Origin: Bacteroidota bacterium | GTDB taxonomy: Bacteria > Bacteroidota > Bacteroidia > Bacteroidales > F082 | DNA: 64,000 nt | Reading direction: 5' to 3' | NCBI GenBank assembly: GCA_016845175.1 | Contig: JAERTD010000011.1 | Location: 62,001-126,000, forward strand | Part shown: piece by piece, positions 16,439-25,499 of the stretch | Layout: every line of letters starts with the position of its first letter | Position numbering within the stretch: the stretch's first letter is position 1 | Made by a program: the position numbers and the translations under genes | Notes under the pieces: generated by a model | What the model saw: only the letters and a program-made list of their open reading frames with translations | Told to the model about the DNA's origin: nothing | Databases searched by the model: none

Positions 16439-16999
16439 ATGAAAACTGCAATAAGTAAAGTATGGATACTGCTGATCGTCAGTATGTTCATATCCGCCGC
16501 AACAATGGCACAAGAGGTAAAACTGTCGAAAAAGGAACAAAAGAAACTGGCCAAGGAACAGAAAAAAGCAGAGAAGGAAGCCGAAAACCAAAGAGAGTAT
16601 GAGCTCACTCTTGCATTGGCTGAATCTCAACGGTTTGTTTTTCAGGCCACTAATATATCAGGAGAAGCCGTTACCCCACGCCTGAATTTTCTGATTGTTG
16701 AGGGTAATAAAATGGTTTTTCAGCTAGCTATTGGTAGCGAAATTGGAGGATGGAATGGTATCGGTGGTATCACTGTTAAAGGCTATGTGGACAGCTATAA
16801 AGTAACGCCACCCAAATCAAATAAGAAACCCATCCGGATTAACTTGAATGGAACGCCGGAGAAATATAACCGAAGCACACCCTTTATTCTGAATCTTTAT
16901 GGTGACCAATATGCGGATTTGGTTATTGGTGGCATTAGTTTGCGCGGTAGCATCCTAAAACCAGAAGAAGCGAAATTATTTGTGGGTTCCTGGTTTTAA
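16439..16999 (+). CDS. DUF4251 domain protein, exported
   Basis: 186 residues: signal peptide (about 1-24, ending MAQEV), a lysine/glutamate-rich charged helix (29-52) and a C-terminal DUF4251 domain (55-186) with ISGEAVTPRLNFL and GGISLRGSIL. The family is confined to Bacteroidota and has a lipocalin-like beta fold in the periplasm or outer membrane; ligand and role are unknown. Its last codons overlap the end of the convergent PS-10 peptidase gene by 4 bases. Confidence 0.8.
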   Translation: MKTAISKVWILLIVSMFISAATMAQEVKLSKKEQKKLAKEQKKAEKEAENQREYELTLALAESQRFVFQATNISGEAVTPRLNFLIVEGNKMVFQLAIGSEIGGWNGIGGITVKGYVDSYKVTPPKSNKKPIRINLNGTPEKYNRSTPFILNLYGDQYADLVIGGISLRGSILKPEEAKLFVGSWF

Positions 17000-18294
17000 T
17001 CATTAATTTCCAACCACAATTTCAGGCTTGACAGTACTTGATCTTGCTGATCTTTAGGCAGATTAGAAATCCGTGTAGCATGATTACCACCTGGCTTAAC
17101 TATCTTCAGGCTTCTTTTTTGATAGGTAGGTTCAACTGCTGTGGATGACCAGGGATCGATTTCCCCATATATGTAGATCATTTGCTCGGCCTCATGTCTG
17201 ACAAAATAATCTACTTTCTGCATCAATTCAGGTTCAAAAGTCACCTCAACACCTTCGGGCAAGGTAAACTCGAAGGTGGGGTTATCATCATAGCTTATCC
17301 ACGGTCTAAAAGCTGAGATGTCATAACCGTAAAACCCTATCTCCCTCATGGCCTGGTAAAAGAAGGGTTCAAATTTCGCAATGCCGGTTTCCGATATCCA
17401 ATCGAAGCCGGCTACTTTATCAAGATATAAGAGTCTATCCAATGTATTGGAGGAGTCCTCAGGTACGGTGCTGCAATCGCCTGACCATTGCCAGAACGCA
17501 AAGGAAAGTTCCAGCACCGTGAGCTCAAATGCTTTTTCAACACCCATGCTGAATACCAATTGGCGTTGATCACATATGGAGTCAAAGAGGGGGAGATATA
17601 GCTTCTTATTACTAAGAAAATCTTTCTGCATATCCATAATGCTTTGCCTGCAATCCTCATCACCAACCCTTTCCAAAAAACGGTAAACTCTTGGGTCTTC
17701 AGATGAGAAATTGAGTGGGCAAACATAACCCACGGTTACATCCACATCATTGGGGTAGAAATAGCGATGATAAATAGCCGTTTGACCGCCCTTGGAAATG
17801 CCGGTATTCACAAATTTCTCTTTATAGATTAGTTTCATCAGGCTTACGATCCTGTGATGATCGCTAGCCGCATTGTAGACCGTTAGCTGTTCCCAGTCAA
17901 GAGGCTTGGGTACGGATTCACCAAAAAACCGATGCTCCACACATATTTGGTTGGCATCCAGAATATCAGTAAGCTCGTTGATGTAGGAGGGATGCTTGCC
18001 GTATTGGGCACCATAACCTTCGGTAATAAAAACAGAAGGAGCCTTAAAGCCTTTATGAGAAATGAAAAACCGCTGCTTAAACTGCGCACCATCAGGTTTG
18101 GAATGGTCCAGAGGCTGATCAATATATACTGCATACTTCTCGGTAAAGAAAGTATCGGTAACAAGTGCTTCATAGGTGAAGCCATGCTTTTCTGATAAAT
18201 CTTCCAATCTTTCAGCCAGTTGCTGAGCAACTGATACAGATATGAGCGTAAAGAGTACGACTACAATTTGAATGCTTAATCTTAGTATTTTCAT
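16996..18294 (-). CDS. PS-10 / S37-type prolyl aminopeptidase, exported
   Basis: 432 residues: signal peptide (1-23) then an alpha/beta-hydrolase of the PS-10 (peptidase S37, tripeptidyl aminopeptidase) family. S167 is the nucleophile in TGISKGGQT, EHRFFGES is the family's typical block, and YGEIDPWS plus GGNH near the end carry the acid and histidine. It probably removes N-terminal di- or tripeptides after proline in the periplasm. Its start overlaps the stop of the upstream DMT transporter gene by 4 bases (ATGA), so the two are translationally coupled. Confidence 0.85.
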   Translation of the reverse strand: MKILRLSIQIVVVLFTLISVSVAQQLAERLEDLSEKHGFTYEALVTDTFFTEKYAVYIDQPLDHSKPDGAQFKQRFFISHKGFKAPSVFITEGYGAQYGKHPSYINELTDILDANQICVEHRFFGESVPKPLDWEQLTVYNAASDHHRIVSLMKLIYKEKFVNTGISKGGQTAIYHRYFYPNDVDVTVGYVCPLNFSSEDPRVYRFLERVGDEDCRQSIMDMQKDFLSNKKLYLPLFDSICDQRQLVFSMGVEKAFELTVLELSFAFWQWSGDCSTVPEDSSNTLDRLLYLDKVAGFDWISETGIAKFEPFFYQAMREIGFYGYDISAFRPWISYDDNPTFEFTLPEGVEVTFEPELMQKVDYFVRHEAEQMIYIYGEIDPWSSTAVEPTYQKRSLKIVKPGGNHATRISNLPKDQQDQVLSSLKLWLEIND

Positions 18295-19193
18295 GTTTCC
18301 AGATATTTTGATTTTGGTTTATTCATCTGAGAGAGGATTACTGCTGCCAGCATAAGCAGGGCTCCCGTAATTTTGATGGTAGTCATATGTTCCCCCAACA
18401 GCAACCATCCTCCCAGTGCAGCGAATAGGGATTCCAAACTTAATAATACTGCGGCATGGCTGGCCGGTGCTTTTTTCTGAGCAAATAATTGCAGGGTATA
18501 ACCCAAGCCAACCGACATCAGACCACCATATAATATGGGCAGTGTAGCATTTTGAACATCAGCCCAGCTATTGTTTTCAATTATAAATGAAACCGAAAGG
18601 CTAAGTATCCCACAGATGATAAATTGTGCCGAGGAAAGTTTTATAATATTCATTTTAGGCGCATAATGACTGGCAAGAATCACATGGATAGCCCAAAACA
18701 GAGTACTGACTAATACGAGGATATCACCTGTTAGAAGTTCAGTGTCTTTGGAATATGACAATAAGAACAATCCTATAAGCGCTAGTATTGCAGCAGCCCA
18801 TCCCATTTTGTTAATACTGACCTTCTTAAATAATGATATAAGTGGGACTACCACCACATATAAACTGGTAATAAAACCCGCATGTCCGGCAGTAGTATAA
18901 ACGACTCCTATTTGCTGAAAAGAAGCAGCTACAAATAATACAAGTCCCATGATAAGGGCAGCCTTGATAGCCATTGCCTTGCGGAAACCTATGTTATTTC
19001 TCTTTTTAATGCGTCTTCCCCATAAAACCAGTGGGAGTAGTGAAAGACCACCGAGCAGGAAGCGAATGCCATTGAATCCAAAGGGTCCTATATCCTCCAT
19101 GCCTTTGCGTTGGGCAACAAATGCCAAACCCCAGATCATTGCTACAAGAAGGAGTATTATATCGGCCCGCAAAGTGGCTTTATTGAAGGTCAT
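18291..19193 (-). CDS. DMT-superfamily (EamA) transporter
   Basis: About 300 residues from the ATG at 19193 (MTFNKATLRAD); a longer reading from 19283 adds an unconvincing 30-residue tail. Ten hydrophobic helices form two EamA repeats; the first opens with LLLVAMIWGLAFVAQRKG and the second with DILVLVSTLFWAIHVIL. The C-terminal end carries SLESLFAALGGWLLLGE, typical of the family. EamA proteins export or import small metabolites across the inner membrane; the substrate cannot be told. Four-base overlap with the PS-10 gene suggests co-translation, perhaps amino-acid or peptide export with peptide breakdown. Confidence 0.88.
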   Translation of the reverse strand: MTFNKATLRADIILLLVAMIWGLAFVAQRKGMEDIGPFGFNGIRFLLGGLSLLPLVLWGRRIKKRNNIGFRKAMAIKAALIMGLVLFVAASFQQIGVVYTTAGHAGFITSLYVVVVPLISLFKKVSINKMGWAAAILALIGLFLLSYSKDTELLTGDILVLVSTLFWAIHVILASHYAPKMNIIKLSSAQFIICGILSLSVSFIIENNSWADVQNATLPILYGGLMSVGLGYTLQLFAQKKAPASHAAVLLSLESLFAALGGWLLLGEHMTTIKITGALLMLAAVILSQMNKPKSKYLET

Positions 19194-19327
19194 TTTCACA
19201 GTTTTCAAATGTAAAGTTTTTGTGTGCACAACCACATAATGCATAACTGAAAGTTGTTGAAAAATGGGGCTGTGATTTTTCATTCATTTGCTATGTCTCT
19301 TCACAAAGATTAGTAATTTTATCCGCA

Positions 19328-19407
19328 ATTGAATCACATTCAGCGAAAAGCTGACATTTTGAACCGTTGCTCCGCAACTCTATTTCAAAATGTTCATGTG
19401 ATTCAAT
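19328..19407. repeat. 80-bp four-stem palindromic structure
   Basis: An outer perfect 12-bp stem (19328-19339/19396-19407, ATTGAATCACAT/ATGTGATTCAAT) encloses a side hairpin TCAGC-GAAAA-GCTGA (19340-19354). A second stem CATTTTGAA/TTCAAAATG (19355-19363/19384-19392) is capped by GTTGC-TCC-GCAAC (19366-19378). It is REP-like in look. No terminator T-run follows on either strand. Confidence 0.65.
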
Positions 19408-19417
19408 GAGGGGCTAA

Positions 19418-19510
19418 ACCAAATTACAGTGTGAACATATTTGATAAATACAGCTTTTACTGTGCATTGAGCCAAAACGTGTCACAACAACACGCTAAAA
19501 GTAATTTGGT
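19418..19510. repeat. Second multi-stem structure adjacent to the first
   Basis: An outer perfect 10-bp stem ACCAAATTAC/GTAATTTGGT (19418-19427/19501-19510) encloses a short hairpin ACAG/CTGT (19450-19463) and CGTGT/ACACG (19478-19494). It lies 10 bases after the first structure, in the 487-base spacer (19194-19680) between the divergent transporter and phosphatase genes. The rest of that spacer shows no gene. Confidence 0.5.
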
Positions 19511-19680
19511 ACCATGTTCCAAACTCCCGATCTTAAAAATGCTCATAGCTAATGTTTACAACATTACTATGACGGTATATAAATATTTATTTCGCTGCAC
19601 TCATAAATATCATATCCGCCGCCTTTTTAATATCTTCGTTTTACACATGGAACTACGTTTAGCTCCTCAATAACCCAAAC

Positions 19681-20754
19681 ATGAAACTGCTAGTAAACAT
19701 TACGCTGTCATGCCTTGTGGCATGCACGTTTTTGAGTTGTCACAAACAAAAAGAACCCATCAATAACATCATCCTTTTGATAGGCGATGGGATGGGTGCT
19801 ACACAGGTATTTGCAGGATATACGGCCAATAAGGGGCAACTAGCCCTTGAGCGAGCCCAATTCGTTGGTTTTTCCAAGACCAGTGCTGCGGATAATTATA
19901 TTACCGATTCCGGAGCTGGTGGTACTGCCATAGCCACCGGCAGCAAGACCAATAATGGAGCCATAGCTATGGATACTGCAGGAAAGGCACTGTCAAGCAT
20001 TCTAGAATCTGCAGAGCAAGCAGGATTGGCAACTGCCTTAGTCTCCACTTCTGCCATTACTCATGCCACACCCGCAAGTTTTATAGCTCATAATGTGAGC
20101 AGGTACAATTATGAGGACATTGCAGCGGATTTTATTGGGAGTGGGGTGGACCTGTTTATTGGGGGAGGTCGCAATCACTTCGAAAAAAGGGCTGATAGCA
20201 TTAATCTATCGGACAAACTAAGAGCGGAAGGATACGCAATCGTATATAATTTGGAGGATATCGCTAAGGCCCCGGAAAGAAACACTGGTTGCTTCATTGC
20301 TGATGAACATCCGGCATCAATGATCGATGGAAGGGATGACTTTTTGCCTAAAGCCACCAATATTGCACTGCAAAGGCTTTCCAATAACCCCAACGGATTC
20401 TTCGTCATGATCGAGGGATCACAAATTGATTGGGGCGGACATGCCCAAGACATTGACTATGTAATTGAAGAGATGTTGGATTTTGACCAAACTGTAGGCT
20501 ATGCCTTTGATTTTGCTGATACCCATCCCGGAACACTGGTTATTGTCACCGCAGATCATGAAACCGGTGGATTATCTATTATCGGAGGTGATATCAGCAA
20601 GGGTACGGTTGAAGGGCATTTCTCAACAGCTCATCACACTCCAGTTATGGTTCCGGTATTTACCTATGGCACAGGAGCAGAGGATTTCTCAGGCATCTAT
20701 GAGAATACTGAATTGTATGTTAAGATGATGAAGGCACTTGGACTTGGTGAATAG
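19681..20754 (+). CDS. Alkaline phosphatase (PhoA-type), lipoprotein
   Basis: 357 residues. The N-terminus has a lipobox (TFLSC, lipidated C20), so it is predicted to be a periplasm-facing lipoprotein. The PhoA fold motifs are complete: metal-binding D36 in GDGMG, catalytic S77 in TDSGAGGTA, ITHATPASF, EGSQIDWGGH and TADHETGG. It is shorter than E. coli PhoA (~450 aa), as many Bacteroidota forms are. It releases phosphate from organic esters. No Pho box could be judged. It is the only gene on its strand here. Confidence 0.93.
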   Translation: MKLLVNITLSCLVACTFLSCHKQKEPINNIILLIGDGMGATQVFAGYTANKGQLALERAQFVGFSKTSAADNYITDSGAGGTAIATGSKTNNGAIAMDTAGKALSSILESAEQAGLATALVSTSAITHATPASFIAHNVSRYNYEDIAADFIGSGVDLFIGGGRNHFEKRADSINLSDKLRAEGYAIVYNLEDIAKAPERNTGCFIADEHPASMIDGRDDFLPKATNIALQRLSNNPNGFFVMIEGSQIDWGGHAQDIDYVIEEMLDFDQTVGYAFDFADTHPGTLVIVTADHETGGLSIIGGDISKGTVEGHFSTAHHTPVMVPVFTYGTGAEDFSGIYENTELYVKMMKALGLGE

Positions 20755-20805
20755 AAATCATCTTATAAAACTTGGATTGCAGTAAATACCAAAAAGATTA
20801 GCTCT

Positions 20806-21621
20806 TTAATTATAACTCTTATTCTTGAGCCTTTTGCGCATCATAGGAATACTCACAAACACAAACAGCAGTGTGATGGATACTGGTCCATATACGGTCC
20901 ACCAGAGTTCATAATCAACGGCTATGGCAGTAAAATATAAACCCCACCAGAAACAGATCTCACCCATATAATTGGGGTAGGGAACGAGTCCCCATACATG
21001 CTTTTGCAAGCGTTCCGTTTTACTTTTTCCTGATTTGATATGTTGTCTGAGCAGATCATCAGCTGTTTTTTCAAGATAAATGGCTCCCAGTGTAAATAAT
21101 ACAGCAGGTACCAACAACCATGAAGTAGGTGAGCTTACTGAAGAGTTAAAAACAAAATATACAGGGGTTAAAGCCAGAAAAACCAAAAAAGTTGGCAGCA
21201 AATGAATACCCAATAAATTTACCAGCCAGTACATCTTGCCTGTTTTCTTACGTAAGTGAGTATAACGCCAGTCTTCATCCTCGAAACCATCCCAACGTAG
21301 GATCCAGTTCCAGGTGAGCCTGACACCCCAAAGTACAATCATTACCCAGATGAATTTATAGTAGAAATCGGTTTCGGTTGAATTGAACAACCAGTATATG
21401 CCAATAAACACAGGAGCTGCGCTCCAATAAGGATCATAGACTGAGGCATTTTTATAATACAAACTAAAAACAAACACCACCACAGTGGCTACAGCAGTGG
21501 CCAATGCTGTTTTCCATAAGGTATCTGGAATTGGAGCATACTTAAGGGTAAATATGGCAGCCAGCAAAGCAAGGCTGTAGATGAATAAGATGACCAAAAG
21601 GTCTTTTACTTTTTGCTTCAT
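20806..21621 (-). CDS. DUF1295 (steroid 5-alpha-reductase-like) membrane protein
   Basis: 271 residues with about seven membrane segments. The C-terminal block GLVPYPNYMGEICFWWGLYF is the DUF1295 hallmark, related to steroid 5-alpha reductases and isoprenylcysteine methyltransferases. WNWILRWDGFEDEDWRY at about 104-120 is also typical. It sits in the inner membrane and is probably an NADPH-dependent lipid reductase; substrate unknown. It is convergent with the phosphatase gene, 51 bases apart. Confidence 0.85.
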   Translation of the reverse strand: MKQKVKDLLVILFIYSLALLAAIFTLKYAPIPDTLWKTALATAVATVVVFVFSLYYKNASVYDPYWSAAPVFIGIYWLFNSTETDFYYKFIWVMIVLWGVRLTWNWILRWDGFEDEDWRYTHLRKKTGKMYWLVNLLGIHLLPTFLVFLALTPVYFVFNSSVSSPTSWLLVPAVLFTLGAIYLEKTADDLLRQHIKSGKSKTERLQKHVWGLVPYPNYMGEICFWWGLYFTAIAVDYELWWTVYGPVSITLLFVFVSIPMMRKRLKNKSYN

Positions 21622-21841
21622 GGGGCAACGTCAATTGATATGGCTATGACAAAGTTGGTAAATATTTTCGAAGTAGTAAGGTTTTTGATCAAACAATCAT
21701 TACAGGCCTGCAAATATCTATGACTTTCAGGTTTGATGTTGAAATGAGAATGTCAATAGTTAATGATAAACCTAAGGGACTTTTGTTAATCAATTTATTA
21801 AAAATATCTCCCAACAGCAATCTTTGTATTTGCAAAAGTTC

Positions 21842-21849
21842 TATCTTTA
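21842..21849 (+). promoter_or_regulatory. Possible promoter -7 element (TATCTTTA)
   Basis: TATCTTTA resembles TAnnTTTG with one mismatch and lies 41 bases before the start of the DUF6232-like gene. Confidence 0.35.
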
Positions 21850-21890
21850 AACTACCCAAATAAATCAACACTATATTTAATAATTCGATC

Positions 21891-22253
21891 ATGAGTGAAG
21901 AAAAAGTCTTTTTTGAAGACAGAGATGTTACCGTAACATCAAGCAGGTTTATAACCTTTGGAAAAACACAAGCCTTATCAGGTATAACAGCAGTAAGCAG
22001 CTACGTTCAAAAACCTAACAGAATACCTCCCATCGTTGTGGCAGGTGTAGGTTTGATTTGCTTCTATTTTAGCTGGTTTCTTGCTTTAATACTCATTGCA
22101 GCAGCTGCTGTTTGGTGGTTTTTACAAAAGACCTATTACATCGTTCAGCTTGAAAGTGCATCAGGAACAAACGACGCATTGTCTGATACTGATAAAACTT
22201 TTATCTTTTCGGTGGTAGACGCCTTAAACGAAGCAATTGTTCACAGAGGATAG
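21891..22253 (+). CDS. Small membrane protein, DUF6232-like
   Basis: 120 residues. A short beta-like N-terminal part (VFFEDRDVTVTSSRFITFG) precedes two close hydrophobic segments (about 48-62 and 64-80) and a cytoplasmic tail. The N-terminal pattern and two-helix hairpin resemble DUF6232 proteins. No catalytic motif is seen; function unknown. A strong hairpin terminator follows. Confidence 0.6.
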   Translation: MSEEKVFFEDRDVTVTSSRFITFGKTQALSGITAVSSYVQKPNRIPPIVVAGVGLICFYFSWFLALILIAAAAVWWFLQKTYYIVQLESASGTNDALSDTDKTFIFSVVDALNEAIVHRG

Positions 22254-22274
22254 GTTTTTAAACCTATCTATTTC

Positions 22275-22315
22275 AATAACATAAGCAGTTGACAATTCCA
22301 GCTGCTTATGTTATT
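22275..22315 (+). terminator. Hairpin terminator after the DUF6232-like gene
   Basis: A perfect 14-bp stem AATAACATAAGCAG/CTGCTTATGTTATT (22275-22288/22302-22315) with a 13-base loop. The T-run is weak on both sides, so it may also act as an RNA 3' stabiliser. Confidence 0.6.
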
Positions 22316-22457
22316 ATTTGACTGGATTTTCCTGGAGTAAGCTACCATGTTTCATTCAACTATCTAGTGGTATATAATCAGGTGCTTAAGTGAAAAAAGC
22401 TTAGACTTGGTAAATTATGTACCTTTATAATCCGGTACCCATTTTAACAATATTTCC

Positions 22458-23189
22458 ATGAAGAATAAATTCAGTGCCCTCGTATTTTCCATAGCCATTG
22501 TACTTTCTGCTGTAATCATTGGTAGAGCCTATGTTATGAAGCGGACCAATCCCGGAACCATAGATGTAACCGGATTAGGAAATAAAGACTTTGTCTCGGA
22601 TCTGGTGGTTTGGGAAGGTGAATATACCCAGAGCAGTAAGATACTAAAAGAGGCCTATGCCGACCTGGAAGCGGACAAACAAATTGTGCAAGGCTACCTT
22701 GAAAGCAAAGGCGTAGCTGAAGGAGATGTGGTGTTTAAAGCTGTGAATACCAATACCAATACACGGGCAAAGTATGCCTCCAACGGAAATTATCTGGGTG
22801 AAGAATTTCTGGGGTATACCTTGTCGCAAGCCTTAGTCATAGAATCCATGGAAGTGGAAAAGGTGGAGGAATTGTCTCGGGAAATCACTGAATTGCTCAA
22901 TGAAGGCATACAATTTTATTCACGACCACCGAGATATTATTATACCAAGCTGGCCGATTTGAAAATAGAAATGATCTCACGAGCCACAGAAGATGCAAGG
23001 ATCAGGGCTGAAAAGATTGCCCTGAATTCAGGAGGAGAATTGGGTGAGCTCATATCAGCCAAAATGGGTATTTTCCAAATTACCGGGCAAAACTCCAATG
23101 AGGATTATTCCTGGGGAGGGACATTCAATACTTCTTCGAAAAAGAAAACAGCATCCATCACGATGAAATTGCGGTACAAGGCTGAATAA
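22458..23189 (+). CDS. SIMPL domain (DUF541) protein
   Basis: 243 residues: an uncleaved or signal-type N-terminal helix (6-24), then one SIMPL/DUF541 domain starting at GTIDVTGLGNKDFVSD, through AEKIALNSGGELGELISA to TASITMKLRYK. SIMPL proteins are periplasmic; E. coli YggE is linked to oxidative stress tolerance, but the mechanism is not known. TACCTTTA at 22420-22427 may be its -7 promoter element. Single-gene unit. Confidence 0.85.
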   Translation: MKNKFSALVFSIAIVLSAVIIGRAYVMKRTNPGTIDVTGLGNKDFVSDLVVWEGEYTQSSKILKEAYADLEADKQIVQGYLESKGVAEGDVVFKAVNTNTNTRAKYASNGNYLGEEFLGYTLSQALVIESMEVEKVEELSREITELLNEGIQFYSRPPRYYYTKLADLKIEMISRATEDARIRAEKIALNSGGELGELISAKMGIFQITGQNSNEDYSWGGTFNTSSKKKTASITMKLRYKAE

Positions 23190-23320
23190 GCAAGTTCTCT
23201 CTGTAGTATTTGACTGGCCCCGTGAGTCTTGTGTTCCTCTTGCAACTATTGCAGATAAACAATTTTCAATTTACAGGTTTAATTCTTTAGATCTACTTTA
23301 CCAGAAAGATCTATTGACAA

Positions 23321-23698
23321 TTAGTAAAGGGGTTCATTAACCCATGCTAAAGCTTTTTCCTTATCATGGAAAAATGCGGATTTCCATGGCAGGTCCTTGA
23401 TCTGTTCCATATAATCCTCAACTATTTCAAGCTGCTCTTTTGTGTTAACAACAAAAGCTTGTTTCAATGATCGGTTCCATCCTGCAGGAGTTTTGTCAAA
23501 GGCAGCAGGGATCATCATATCATCGTCAGAATCCTTGATAAATGTCATATCACGTAAATCATAGAACATATACTTGATCCTCTCAAACATCTCATTACCA
23601 TAGATTTCAGAATCCACTTCGGTTAATTCAAAAGCTCCCAAATTACCTATATACTTTATATGAACACCGTTATCTTTCCATTCAATAGTGTGGCTCAT
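23321..23698 (-). CDS. SpoIIAA-like / STAS-fold small protein
   Basis: 125 residues, no signal peptide. The start (MSHTIEWKDNGVHIKYIG) and pattern IKYMFYDLRDM followed by a helix and KQAFVVNTKEQLEI suggest a SpoIIAA/STAS-like alpha-beta fold seen in many Bacteroidota small proteins. No phosphorylatable serine can be assigned. It stands alone. The fold call is tentative and the role unknown. Confidence 0.5.
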   Translation of the reverse strand: MSHTIEWKDNGVHIKYIGNLGAFELTEVDSEIYGNEMFERIKYMFYDLRDMTFIKDSDDDMMIPAAFDKTPAGWNRSLKQAFVVNTKEQLEIVEDYMEQIKDLPWKSAFFHDKEKALAWVNEPLY

Positions 23699-23928
23699 AG
23701 TTCAATGATTTATATATTTGTGCCTAACTGATTCGTACTTATATATGGTCTGCTGTTAAAGGCGGTCTAGCAAAATACAACGTATAAAGGTACTTAATTC
23801 AAATTAATTTCAGGATTCTGTAGTTGTAAATACTATTAAAGGGTCATGATTAGCTTACTAACCTAAAAACGAAAATAACAATCAAAAAGCCTGACCTTTG
23901 CTGTCAGCTTATGATTCCCACACTTATC

Positions 23929-24738
23929 ATGAACAAGACACAAGAATTAATGGAGTCCATCTGGACTGATTATCTGATTCAAAATCACGAAACGAAAAAA
24001 GTCTTTAACCTATTTACTCAGTTGGGAGAAGAAGTAATTAACGATCATATTGCCTTCAGAACTTTCAATGATCCCAGAGTTTGCATCGATGTGCTGGCCA
24101 AGCCTTTTGTTGCTGCAGGTTATGTGAGCAAGGGAGAGTATCATTTTGAAGCTAAACGTCTTTATGCTAAACATTATGAGTTGGAGGGTGACGCCCATGC
24201 ACCACGCATATTCATCAGTGAGCTCAAATTGGAGGAAATGAGTTCCTTCCTTAGAGAAACTGTGATGGATATCCTCAACCAGGCTTCTGAAGAAGATTTA
24301 GGCCATCATTTGCTGGTAAACAAAGGCAGGATTTGGGCTAAACCTTCATTTAAAGTATATGAAAAGTTGCGTATGGAATCAGAATATGCTTCCTGGTTGT
24401 ATGTCTATGGTTTCAGAGCCAATCATTTTACTGTGAGCATCAATGCACTCAAAAATTACCCGAGCATAGAGGCGGTCAATCAACTTTTAAAAGATAAAGG
24501 ATTCCTTCTTAACTCTTCCGGCGGTGAAATTAAGGGGAGTCCTGAAGAACTGCTGGAACAATCTTCCACTCTGGCAGGCAACCTTGCCATTGAGTTTGAG
24601 GAAGCTGTGTATGATATCCCTAGCTGTTTTTATGAATTTGCCAGGCGTTATAAGGATAATAATGGCCAATTGTATGGTGGATTTATCGCAAAATCAGCTG
24701 ACAAAATCTTTGAGAGTACCGATTTTTATCAGAAGTAG
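23929..24738 (+). CDS. DUF1338 protein (2-oxoadipate dioxygenase/decarboxylase-like)
   Basis: About 269 residues from the ATG at 23929 (MNKTQELMES); a reading from 23911 adds six residues. The DUF1338 blocks are clear: NDHIAFRTF, LELEGDAHAPRIFISEL-like region and ANHFTVSIN. The metal ligands of the family map to the histidines in NDHIA and ANHFT and the glutamate in CFYEFARRY. Characterised members (HglS) convert 2-oxoadipate to D-2-hydroxyglutarate using O2 and iron in lysine breakdown. A D-2-hydroxyglutarate/D-lactate-type dehydrogenase lies at 38498-41422. Family sure, exact substrate likely. Confidence 0.83.
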   Translation: MNKTQELMESIWTDYLIQNHETKKVFNLFTQLGEEVINDHIAFRTFNDPRVCIDVLAKPFVAAGYVSKGEYHFEAKRLYAKHYELEGDAHAPRIFISELKLEEMSSFLRETVMDILNQASEEDLGHHLLVNKGRIWAKPSFKVYEKLRMESEYASWLYVYGFRANHFTVSINALKNYPSIEAVNQLLKDKGFLLNSSGGEIKGSPEELLEQSSTLAGNLAIEFEEAVYDIPSCFYEFARRYKDNNGQLYGGFIAKSADKIFESTDFYQK

Positions 24739-24882
24739 GGTGGGGTAAGACTACAGCTCAATCCCATCGGATTACAATCTCTCCTTCTCAAGCCTGGTTA
24801 TAAATGGCTAATATCTTTCATTTCATCAAACTGCGCATCCATAGTGGAAACCCTTAAGATGCTATCACAAAGCCATCTCTGG

Positions 24883-25458
24883 CTATCTAAATTGCTTTGG
24901 TTTTAATTTACCGCCTGCATTTTCTGCAATTTCCAGAATTCTCTTTTGTCTTGTTTCTGGTCTTTTAGCAGAAACCACCCAAAACAACAAACCCTTCTTG
25001 ACGGACTTACTTAGACTATCAAAGAATGCTTGAGCACCCTCGTAATTCGCAAATGCTGCCATTAAATCTTCAGGAATTATAAGCGATTCAACGCTATCCA
25101 GTATGGTCCAGGAACCATTTTCTTTAGCAATGTCAATGCTTTTGTAGCCTGCTTCTGACATAAGGCCCTGGTCGATTAAGCTTTTCACTTTATCCTTATT
25201 AATCTTAGACCAGTTGCTTTTTGATTTTCGTTTGCAGAAGTACTGTTTATATTTGTCATCATCAATTGATCGCTTAGTGCTGTCAATCCAGCCAAAACAA
25301 AGGGCTTCATCAACCGATTCACTCCAACTTAGGTTATACTGAGGAGATTTCTTCTTATAAAAAATGAGCCAAACGGCCTCCTTCTTAGCATGATTCAATT
25401 CAAGCCATTTTCTCCAATCTTTTCTGTTAGTGGGACAGAAGTCCTCTACGTCTCTCAT
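24883..25458 (-). CDS. YdeI/OmpD-associated family protein
   Basis: 191 residues. FYKKKSP, ALCFGWIDS and YFCKRKSKSNWSKINKDKV form the conserved first half of the YdeI family, and a helical tail carrying ESLIIPEDLMAAF and KRPETRQKRI completes it. Members are cytoplasmic and are linked in some bacteria to resistance to cationic peptides or bacteriocins, without known chemistry. It precedes an acetyltransferase gene read in the same direction (upstream, gap 41 bases), so the two may share a transcript. Confidence 0.83.
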   Translation of the reverse strand: MRDVEDFCPTNRKDWRKWLELNHAKKEAVWLIFYKKKSPQYNLSWSESVDEALCFGWIDSTKRSIDDDKYKQYFCKRKSKSNWSKINKDKVKSLIDQGLMSEAGYKSIDIAKENGSWTILDSVESLIIPEDLMAAFANYEGAQAFFDSLSKSVKKGLLFWVVSAKRPETRQKRILEIAENAGGKLKPKQFR

Positions 25459-25499
25459 GTTTATTTCATGGGTTAAATTTGAGTGTGTGAATTGATGAC

